Of a stretch of 6,163 bases of DNA, positions 1 to 6,163 are shown one piece after another. How positions within the stretch are numbered: the stretch's first letter is position 1; each line of letters starts with the position of its first letter. The notes beneath the pieces are model-generated. The model saw nothing but the letters and a program-made list of their open reading frames with translations, did no database searches and was not told where the DNA came from. A program made the position numbers and the translations under genes. The DNA comes from Bacteroidales bacterium (GTDB lineage: Bacteria; Bacteroidota; Bacteroidia; Bacteroidales; JAADJA01), in contig JAIORT010000498.1 of assembly GCA_021107975.1 (NCBI GenBank), forward strand, positions 1 to 6,163, written 5' to 3'.

Positions 1-768
1 TTTCGCTTCTTCCCAATAAATATCCATTTCGTCAAGAGTCATATCATGCAGCGATTTACCCATTTCCTTTGCTTTGCTTTCAAGGTATTGAAACCGCCTG
101 ATAAATTTCCTGTTTGTTTTTTCAAGAGCATCCTCCGGATTTACATTGATGAAGCGTGCATAATTGATTAGTGCAAAAATAAGGTCGCCTAATTCGTTTT
201 CCATTTTTTCTTTATTCCCGGCAGAGTCAACTTCATGTTTTAACTCATTTAATTCCTCTAAAACTTTATCCCAAACCTGGTTAGGTTTTTCCCAATCAAA
301 TCCCACACCACTGGCTTTCTCCTGTATTCTGTATGCTTTAACAAGCGGAGGTAAAGACACGGGCACTCCCGAAAGAACAGATTTGCGACCTTCTTTAAGT
401 TTTAATTTCTCCCAGTTATCCTTTACTGTTTTAGCATCATTAGCTTCTACATCTCCGAAAATGTGAGGATGGCGATATATCAGCTTTTCGTTTATATAAT
501 TAAGCACATCACCAATATCAAAACTGTTGTTTTCAGAACCTATTATTGCATAAAAGACCAGGTGAAGCATTAAATCACCGAGTTCCTGTTTAATTCCGTC
601 TATATCTTTATCAATGACGGCTTCTGACAACTCGTAAGTTTCTTCGATTGTCAGATGACGCAGGCTCTCAAAAGTTTGTTCTTTATCCCAGGGGCATTTA
701 TCCCTTAAATCTTCCATAATATTAAGCAGCCGTTCGAAAGCGCTTAGTTTATCTTCAATAGTATTCAT
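1..768 (-). CDS. mazG: MazG family nucleoside triphosphate pyrophosphohydrolase (3' end cut by the window edge)
   Basis: MazG hydrolyses nucleoside triphosphates to the monophosphate and pyrophosphate in the cytoplasm; in E. coli it is linked to clearing aberrant nucleotides and lowering ppGpp. The frame gives 256 residues with no stop before the window edge. E. coli MazG, as I recall it, has about 263, so only a short C-terminal tail should be missing. Both all-alpha MazG domains are visible. The first has CPWDKEQTF (residues 25-33), the metal-binding EETYE (42-46) and ELGD (62-65), followed by RHPHIFGD (99-106). The second has GVGFDW (154-159), EELNE (171-175) and ELGD (192-195), then the RRF segment (224-226). 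Start: ATG at 768-766, giving MNTIEDKL, in line with the N-terminus of known MazG proteins; no Shine-Dalgarno is present, as is usual in Bacteroidota. It lies 144 bp downstream of the hybrid kinase on the same strand, separated by an inverted-repeat element, and probably has its own promoter, although none is convincing by eye. Confidence 0.95.
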   Translation of the reverse strand, partial: MNTIEDKLSAFERLLNIMEDLRDKCPWDKEQTFESLRHLTIEETYELSEAVIDKDIDGIKQELGDLMLHLVFYAIIGSENNSFDIGDVLNYINEKLIYRHPHIFGDVEANDAKTVKDNWEKLKLKEGRKSVLSGVPVSLPPLVKAYRIQEKASGVGFDWEKPNQVWDKVLEELNELKHEVDSAGNKEKMENELGDLIFALINYARFINVNPEDALEKTNRKFIRRFQYLESKAKEMGKSLHDMTLDEMDIYWEEAK

Positions 769-786
769 AACGCAATATAGTAATTG

Positions 787-866
787 AGACCTGACAGGTT
801 TTGTTAATTAACTGCTTGAAAGATTAATACATTATAAACATTTTATAAAGAAAACCTGTCAGGTCT
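787..866. repeat. 80-bp REPIN-like inverted repeat: two exact 16-bp arms, each a near palindrome
   Basis: Seen directly: AGACCTGACAGGTTTT at 787-802 is the perfect reverse complement of AAAACCTGTCAGGTCT at 851-866, with 48 bases between them. Each arm contains ACCTG-N-CAGGT, an odd-centred perfect palindrome flanked on one side by three extra T/A bases. The right arm continues outward as ATAAAG (845-850) and CTTTAT (865-870), so it forms a longer dyad with a 3-base asymmetry. Two inverted, individually palindromic units around a short spacer is the layout of REPIN elements, which are moved by RAYT-type (TnpA_REP) transposases. Inference: a dispersed repeat of that class. Other possibilities are a paired operator for mazG or an RNA stem that limits read-through from the kinase gene. 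It is not a standard intrinsic terminator, because on the minus strand the stem is followed by CAATTACTATATTG and no T run. No transposase lies in the window. Confidence 0.7.
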
Positions 867-912
867 TTATTGAAGGGGCAAAATTATGAAAAAACAAATT
901 AGGAAGTATTGT

Positions 913-3822
913 CTATGATAAATTCAGGCTGTTAATCATACTGATGAGTTGTGATGGTTTGAATGGTTTGCTGAGGTATAAATCCATACCGGCATCAAAA
1001 AGTTTTTGTTTCTCTCCTTCTTTTGCATGAGCAGTAACAGCAATTATTTTTGTTTGCTTAAAATTTTTGTTTGCTTCGTATTTTCTGATCAGCCGTGTTG
1101 CCTGTATGCCATCCATTACAGGCATCTGAATATCCATTAAAACAACTTCGTATTTTTTTTGTTTAAAGAGGTCCAGCCCAATTTTGCCGTTTTCTGCAAT
1201 ATCAGTAATAAAACCTTCTTTCACTAAAATATTGGATGTTAATTGCTGATTGAGTATATTATCTTCAACAATAAGCACTTTTAATCTCTTACTTGTTTCA
1301 TCATCCGGATAAGTTATACTTTTCGAACTTTTACCTGATTTACTCAGAGGATTGATAAGTTTAGCTGTAAACCAAAATGTTGAACCTTTATTTATTTCTG
1401 AATCAACTCCTATTTCTCCTTCCATTAATTCAACTAATTGCTTGCTTATCGCCAGTCCCAAACCTGTTCCTTTATTTTTACGCTCAACTGCTGCATGGGT
1501 TTGAGAAAATGGTTTAAACAATTTATGCCGGCTGTCTTTTGATATACCTACTCCTGTATCAGTTACTTTGAATTTCAGTTTACATTGACCATCACCTTTT
1601 TTTAATGTATTATCTTTCTGACCGTCAATTTCTATTTCAATTGTAACACCGCCCTTATCGGTAAATTTAAGTGCATTATTTACCAGGTTTATTAGTATTT
1701 GGGATAACCTGGTCGGGTCACCGATAAATATATCAGGGGTATCTGAAGCGATCTTAGATTTAAGGTAAAGACCGTTATTTTTGGCTTTAAGTTCATGTAA
1801 AGAAATAACTTCGCTAAGGAGTTTCGGAAGAAAAAATCTTACAGGTTCTAAGATAACCTGTCTAGCCTCAATTTTTGAAAAATCGAGAATATTGTTAATG
1901 ATATTTAATAAATTGTTACTCGAAACACTTACTACCCTGAGGTATTCTTTTTGTTCGGCTGAGAGATCAGTTTCTTCCAATACTTCAGTGATACCAATGA
2001 TACTGCTCATTTGATTTCTGATTTCATGACTCATTCCTGCAAGGAACATGGATTTCGACTGGGTTGCCTGTTCAGCTTTCTCCTTTTCATGGATAAGCTC
2101 ATCTTCGTATTTTTTTTGACCTGTTATATCTTTAATTGTTCCGAGTATTGCTTTTTCACCATGATAACTTATCAGCCCAACACTAAGGATAACATAAACT
2201 ACCTGTCCATTTTTATGCCTTAATCGAAATTCATAGGAGGTTGGAATATCTTTACCTTGCATTCTGGCTTTGTAATTGTTTATTATCATTTCAAGGTCTT
2301 CTCGAACTATAATATCTTTAAATGTCATATTATGAAGTTCTTCAATGGAATAACCGGTGATATCCACAATGGCTTCATTTGAATATATTAGTCTGTCATT
2401 TTGAATAATAAAGATACCGTCCAGTATATTTTCGATGAGCGATTTTTGCTTTTCTTCGCTTTCCTTGAGTTCGGAAATTGTTTTTTCGAGTATAATTTTC
2501 TGCTCGCTAATACTTGTATTTTTTTCTTCAAGCAATATCCTGGCTTTTTTGTTGCTGAGCGATCGGTTATAAAAAATAAATACAAGTGCAAGTATTAATA
2601 AGCTGATACTGGCTCCAATAAAAATGATATATTGTTGTGTTTTAATTTGTAATTCCTTAACTTCATTTTCTTTAGTAATCAATTCTAATTGTTGCTCTTT
2701 ATTTTGAAATTCATATTTTTTCTCTATTTCGGCTATCTGTTTCCTGCTTTCCTTGTTGTACAGTACATCATTTAAGTTTGTATAAAGCTTATGGAATTCC
2801 AAAGCCTTTATATAATCATTATTGTTTTCATAATATTCAGACATGTCTGAATAAAGAGCCATTATTAATTTCTTTGCATTTATTTGTTTTGCTTTTTCTA
2901 AAGCCTCATCGAAATATTTGAAAGCATTTTGCTTTTGGTTTAAAGCATTGTAAACCCCTCCTATATTTCTAAGTGTATTAGTTTCGGACCATAAGTATTT
3001 ATTCTCTTTTTGTATCTTTAAAGCTTTATTATAAAATTCAAGAGCTGTTTCATATTGTTGTTTTTCAAAATGTACGTTTCCTATATTGTTCAGGTTGGCT
3101 GCCTGATTGTCGATATTGCCGATTTCAAGACTCAGTTTGTATGCAAGAGTAGAATACTCAATAGCAGTATCAAATTTATTTATTTCAAAAAACAGGCTCC
3201 CGAGGTTTGTATAACAATCAAGTATGCGTTGTTTTTGATCTAACTTTTTGCAAATATTCAGGCAATTGTTGTACAAATCCAGTGCTTTATCATAATCTTG
3301 TAAATAATAATAAATGTTTCCAATGTTTATTAATGTTGCTGCAACTCCCTCTATGTTGTTATTCCTTTTTTCAATATCCAGCGAAATATAATAATATTCG
3401 ATTGCCGTGTCATAATTTCCCAAAGCATCGTATATAAGCCCTATGTTATTTGAAGCTCTGCTTATGCCATCGGAGTATTTTATTTCTTTACTAAGTATAA
3501 GAGATTTCCTGTAATATTCATAAGCCGGATTATATTTTTCAAGAAAATAAAACCCTAAACCTATCCTGTTCAATGCCCGGGCTTTTTGTATATCATTCTT
3601 CTTTTCTTCACCAATTTTAAATGCTTGTTCAGCAAGCTCTACACTTTTTGCCGGATCGATGAACCAATACTCCTTGGAACTCGTAATTAACAGTTCGAAT
3701 TTTTCATCTCCTTCAACTTGTTCAAGCATCTTTTCAAGGCTGTCAACCTGTGAGAGGCACACAAAACAAGTTAATACAGATATAATGGAAATAATGAAAT
3801 ATTTGAATTTGCCTTTATGCAT
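913..3822 (-). CDS. Hybrid sensor histidine kinase: periplasmic TPR arm, PAS, HisKA, HATPase, receiver
   Basis: A 969-residue inner-membrane hybrid kinase. Residues 1-24 are a signal peptide (MHKGKFKYF, then a hydrophobic core ending CLSQ). TPR units follow, with the NxIG-type signature at residues 85, 125, 165, 205, 245, 285 and a weaker one at 325, an exact 40-residue period, plus a degenerate first unit near 45-70. A charged coiled coil (about 355-396) leads into one membrane helix (397-418), so the TPRs should be periplasmic. Inside are a second coil (about 424-460), a PAS/PAC domain (about 460-568), HisKA with phospho-acceptor H599, and HATPase with N716, DTGVGI (755-760), LFKPFSQ (768-774) and GTGLGL (785-790). 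The receiver (about 847-966) has E853/D854, phospho-acceptor D897, T930 and K952, so it looks active. Oddity: the H box reads HEIRNQM, with Gln604 where the family has Pro. There is no output domain and no HPt, so phosphate must pass to a partner elsewhere. The start is ATG at 3822-3820 without a Shine-Dalgarno; the stop is TAG. The gene lies 96 bp after a related kinase and may be co-transcribed with it. The ligand is unknown. Confidence 0.93.
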   Translation of the reverse strand: MHKGKFKYFIISIISVLTCFVCLSQVDSLEKMLEQVEGDEKFELLITSSKEYWFIDPAKSVELAEQAFKIGEEKKNDIQKARALNRIGLGFYFLEKYNPAYEYYRKSLILSKEIKYSDGISRASNNIGLIYDALGNYDTAIEYYYISLDIEKRNNNIEGVAATLINIGNIYYYLQDYDKALDLYNNCLNICKKLDQKQRILDCYTNLGSLFFEINKFDTAIEYSTLAYKLSLEIGNIDNQAANLNNIGNVHFEKQQYETALEFYNKALKIQKENKYLWSETNTLRNIGGVYNALNQKQNAFKYFDEALEKAKQINAKKLIMALYSDMSEYYENNNDYIKALEFHKLYTNLNDVLYNKESRKQIAEIEKKYEFQNKEQQLELITKENEVKELQIKTQQYIIFIGASISLLILALVFIFYNRSLSNKKARILLEEKNTSISEQKIILEKTISELKESEEKQKSLIENILDGIFIIQNDRLIYSNEAIVDITGYSIEELHNMTFKDIIVREDLEMIINNYKARMQGKDIPTSYEFRLRHKNGQVVYVILSVGLISYHGEKAILGTIKDITGQKKYEDELIHEKEKAEQATQSKSMFLAGMSHEIRNQMSSIIGITEVLEETDLSAEQKEYLRVVSVSSNNLLNIINNILDFSKIEARQVILEPVRFFLPKLLSEVISLHELKAKNNGLYLKSKIASDTPDIFIGDPTRLSQILINLVNNALKFTDKGGVTIEIEIDGQKDNTLKKGDGQCKLKFKVTDTGVGISKDSRHKLFKPFSQTHAAVERKNKGTGLGLAISKQLVELMEGEIGVDSEINKGSTFWFTAKLINPLSKSGKSSKSITYPDDETSKRLKVLIVEDNILNQQLTSNILVKEGFITDIAENGKIGLDLFKQKKYEVVLMDIQMPVMDGIQATRLIRKYEANKNFKQTKIIAVTAHAKEGEKQKLFDAGMDLYLSKPFKPSQLISMINSLNLS

Positions 3823-3832
3823 TAATATTTGA

Positions 3833-3865
3833 TGAATTTATTTGCAATATTAAAAAATAAATTCA
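3833..3865. other. AT-rich dyad in the gap between the two kinase genes
   Basis: TGAATTTATTT (3833-3843) and AAATAAATTCA (3855-3865) are perfect 11-bp reverse complements around an 11-base centre. The dyad sits 11 bases before the ATG of the hybrid kinase, so it would fall in its leader RNA or at its promoter. The stem has only one G:C pair in the middle and an A:T outer pair, so it would be weak as RNA, and such dyads arise by chance in AT-rich DNA. On the minus strand TAATATTG overlaps the centre and resembles the Bacteroidota -7 element TAnnTTTG with one mismatch, but no TTTG lies at the expected spacing upstream. A regulatory role is only a possibility. Confidence 0.25.
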
Positions 3866-3918
3866 ATATGATGATACTGAATTCTAAATAGTTTTTAATA
3901 AACCAAAAGGATTTGCTT

Positions 3919-6090
3919 TTAAACGGCACTTTTGTTATTATCTGCTAAAGGTAAAGTAAATATGAATTTGCTTTCTTTTTCAAAGATGCTTTCAACCCTG
4001 ATTTCACCTCCGTTTTTTTCTACAAACTCTTTACAAAGGATCAGACCTAAGCCGCTGCCATTTTCGTTTGCTGTACCTTTGGTCTGGCATTGCTCGTTAA
4101 TACTGAATAATTTTTTGAGGTTTTCAGGTTTAATTCCAATTCCATTATCAGAAATGCAAACTTCCAGAAAATTTCCATTTTTTTTAGATGCTATTTCAAC
4201 TCTACCTTCTTTCCTGGTAAATTTTATGGCATTTGATATTAAATTCCTAAGTATAGAGTTCACCATATTTTTATCGGAGATTACCAACGTATTGAATGGG
4301 ATATGGGAACGTAACTTTATTTTTTTGTTTTGAGCTACTGACCTGAAAATGGAAATGTTTTCATTGGCAACAATACTCATGTCGATAACCTCAGGCTGGA
4401 TATATAAATTGCCGGTTTGGGTCTTAGACCATTCAAGTAAATTTTGAAGTAATTTATAAGTGCCCTCTGCGGCTTTATTAAGATCTTCAATCATTATTCT
4501 CTTTTCTTCATCGCTATGACAATCATATTCCTCATGAAGAAGGTTTGCAAACCCCAAGATAGCATTAAATGGATTAGTCAGATCATGAGCTATAATTGAA
4601 AAGAATTTATCTTTTGTAGCATTGGCTTCCCTGAGTTTCTTTTCAGATTTTATTATACTATTGTTCTTTTCTGTTAATTCTTTATGTGCAATTTGTTTAT
4701 TTCTGTATCGGTTATAAACTAATATTATTAAAATCAGCACGAGAAATGTTATCGCTATAAGCGAATAAATAAACTGATCTTTTCTTTTATTAGAAAGTTG
4801 CTGTAATTTATTTTGTTCCTCAAGTAGTTTCTTTTCCGTTTCAAGTTCCTCTGATTTTTGTTTTATTTGTAATTCGGTGATTTTATTGCTTATTTCCGAA
4901 TTAAAAATAGAATCACCGATAGCAGAGTATTTTATATAATAACGCAATGCTTTCTCCGATTGCCCTGTTTTAGTATAAATTATAGAATAGTTCAGGTAGA
5001 TTTGTGAAATGTTTTCAAGGAAATTTTCTTTCTCAGCTAAAACAAAACTTTTATCAAGAAAAGCCAATGCTTCTGGATATTTCCCAAGTTTAATATATAT
5101 ATCGCTAAAACTAATATATAAGTTAATAATACCGGATTTATCCCCAATATCTTCAATTATTTCTAATGACTTTGTAAGGTATTCTTTTGCTTTACTATAA
5201 TTATTCAATGCAATATATGTTCTTCCAATGTCAGTCATACAGGTTGCAATGCCATTTTTATCATTCATTTCTTTTGCAATATTCAGGGCTTGCTGAAAAT
5301 ATCCAAGTGCTTTAACCGGTTTATCAAGTTGCAGATATATATCTCCTATGTTTTTATACGAGGTTACAATACCATATTTATTTTCGAGCTCTTCTTTCAC
5401 TTTAAGCGATTGTTTATGGTATTCAAGCGCCTGATCGTATATTTTAAGATCGGCATATAGATTTCCTATATTGTTAAGAATATACGCATAACCTTCTTTA
5501 TCTTTAAGATTTTTTCTGATCTTTAATGTCTTAAAATAGTATTCCAGAGCCAGGTCCAGGTCTCCCCTTTTTCTGTAAACATTACCTATATTATTAAAAA
5601 GATTTGCAATTCCACTTTTATCATTAAGCTTTTCGCGAATGTTCAGGGCTTTTATATAATATTCAAGCGCATTGCTGTATATTCCCAATTTCTTGTATAT
5701 AATCCCGATTCGATTATACTCAAGAGCTATATATTTTTCATTATCCAATTGTTTAGCAACTTCTAATGCTTTTTGCTGATATGTAAGTGCATCATTATAA
5801 TTACCCAGATAGCGGTAGCCTATACCAAGGTTGCTTAAAGCACTATGTTTTTCAAGTAAATCATTTATTGATTCTGCTAAATGAAATGCCTGGTTGGCAT
5901 ATTCCAAAGTTTTTTCAGGATCTTTCACCCTGTATTTATATGCCAGATTATTTAAGATTTTTATTTTTTCTTCCACTGAAACTTTTGGCAGTAAATTCTC
6001 AAGACTGTCAATTTCAGAATTAGCATAAATAGTAACGGAAGGAATTAATAAAACCAATGTTAAAATATATTGTACTAATAAATGCCTCAT
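3919..6090 (-). CDS. TPR-containing sensor histidine kinase, no receiver domain
   Basis: A 723-residue inner-membrane sensor kinase. The start is ATG at 6090-6088, giving MRHLLVQYILTLVLLIPSV, a good signal peptide ending near IYA-N (residue 23). An in-frame TTG at 6105 would add five residues (MKLGS) and is less likely. Nine TPR units follow at an exact 40-residue spacing, with signatures NNLA (47), SNLG (86), NRIG (126), NNIG (166), NNIG (206), KNIG (246), TDIG (286), ISFS (326) and LNYS (366). A coiled coil (about 395-437) joins one membrane helix (439-460), so the TPR arm is predicted to be periplasmic. A second coil (about 465-490) leads to HisKA with the canonical HDLTNPF box (H502), then HATPase with N620, DNGIGI (648-653) and GSGLGL (678-683). 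All kinase motifs are intact. There is no PAS, receiver or DNA-binding domain, so its response regulator is encoded elsewhere. The sensor half resembles that of the next gene, including IDSLENLL after the signal peptide, DPEKTLEYANQAF, and a YNR just inside the membrane. No promoter is convincing in the 73 bases upstream that the window shows. The stop is TAA, 96 bp before the hybrid kinase. The ligand is unknown. Confidence 0.93.
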   Translation of the reverse strand: MRHLLVQYILTLVLLIPSVTIYANSEIDSLENLLPKVSVEEKIKILNNLAYKYRVKDPEKTLEYANQAFHLAESINDLLEKHSALSNLGIGYRYLGNYNDALTYQQKALEVAKQLDNEKYIALEYNRIGIIYKKLGIYSNALEYYIKALNIREKLNDKSGIANLFNNIGNVYRKRGDLDLALEYYFKTLKIRKNLKDKEGYAYILNNIGNLYADLKIYDQALEYHKQSLKVKEELENKYGIVTSYKNIGDIYLQLDKPVKALGYFQQALNIAKEMNDKNGIATCMTDIGRTYIALNNYSKAKEYLTKSLEIIEDIGDKSGIINLYISFSDIYIKLGKYPEALAFLDKSFVLAEKENFLENISQIYLNYSIIYTKTGQSEKALRYYIKYSAIGDSIFNSEISNKITELQIKQKSEELETEKKLLEEQNKLQQLSNKRKDQFIYSLIAITFLVLILIILVYNRYRNKQIAHKELTEKNNSIIKSEKKLREANATKDKFFSIIAHDLTNPFNAILGFANLLHEEYDCHSDEEKRIMIEDLNKAAEGTYKLLQNLLEWSKTQTGNLYIQPEVIDMSIVANENISIFRSVAQNKKIKLRSHIPFNTLVISDKNMVNSILRNLISNAIKFTRKEGRVEIASKKNGNFLEVCISDNGIGIKPENLKKLFSINEQCQTKGTANENGSGLGLILCKEFVEKNGGEIRVESIFEKESKFIFTLPLADNNKSAV

Positions 6091-6163
6091 GCTTCCCAGT
6101 TTCAAAGAAAGTATTAAATTAATTGCGTAATATTTATACTGATAAACAAAAATTAGGTTTTGA

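Noticed and set aside
164..466. 100-residue open frame on the plus strand
   Set aside because: It lies wholly antisense to mazG, whose two domains are clear; the frame is serine/phenylalanine-rich shadow sequence without a recognisable domain. The other plus-strand frames antisense to the kinases are rejected for the same reason.
831..858. Sigma-70-like promoter for mazG inside the repeat (TATAAT on the minus strand at 836-831, CTGACA upstream)
   Set aside because: The spacer is about 20 bases rather than 17, and primary sigma factors of Bacteroidota use a different consensus (TTTG / TAnnTTTG), which is not present here.
787..866. Intrinsic terminator for the hybrid kinase gene
   Set aside because: The stem is strong, but the loop is 48 bases and no T run follows on the minus strand. 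I kept it as a repeat element instead.
886..918. Ten-codon plus-strand reading frame starting ATGAAAAAACAAATT
   Set aside because: Far too short, and it overlaps the end of the kinase gene on the other strand. No support for translation.
1146..1161. Eight-T run in CTTCGTATTTTTTTTG, repeated identically at 2103-2118, as a possible phase-variation tract or recombination repeat
   Set aside because: Both copies encode QKKYE in the hybrid kinase, and another eight-T run occurs near 4178-4185. Lysine-rich coding in an AT-rich genome explains them; eight bases is short for slippage control.
3895..3918. Terminator hairpin after the first kinase gene (AAACC-AAAA-GGATTT on the plus strand)
   Set aside because: The stem has only two G:C pairs and needs a bulge to form; too weak to call.
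6091..6163. Bacteroidota-type promoter upstream of the first kinase
   Set aside because: A TTTTTG and partial TAnnTTTG-like words occur, but not at the required 19-21 base spacing. Only 73 bases of the upstream region are visible.

Overview
The window looks like an ordinary chromosomal stretch from a low-GC member of the Bacteroidota. The evidence is the AT-rich composition, the absence of Shine-Dalgarno sites at the starts, and above all two large membrane histidine kinases with secreted tetratricopeptide (TPR) sensor arms. That architecture is very common in this phylum. The genus cannot be read from the sequence. All three genes lie on the minus strand, so transcription runs from right to left.

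Layout in transcription order: (1) 6090-3919, a TPR sensor histidine kinase of 723 residues with a signal peptide, nine TPR units at an exact 40-residue spacing, a coiled coil, one membrane helix and a HisKA/HATPase core, but no receiver. (2) A 96-bp AT-rich gap containing a weak dyad. (3) 3822-913, a hybrid kinase of 969 residues with the same kind of sensor arm (eight units at the same spacing), then a PAS domain, HisKA, HATPase and a C-terminal receiver. (4) A 144-bp gap holding an 80-bp inverted-repeat element whose two 16-bp arms are exact reverse complements, each arm being itself a near palindrome. (5) 768-1, mazG, a nucleoside triphosphate pyrophosphohydrolase that runs off the left edge and probably lacks only its last few residues.

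The two kinases are paralogous in their sensor halves but carry different signalling modules, which suggests duplication followed by module exchange or divergence. Neither has a DNA-binding output domain, and there is no HPt protein or separate response regulator in the window, so their downstream partners must lie elsewhere. mazG is a housekeeping gene with no evident functional link to them.

I see no clear new biological system. The points most worth a second look are the REPIN-like element before mazG, the missing H-box proline in the hybrid kinase, and the precisely phased paired TPR sensors.
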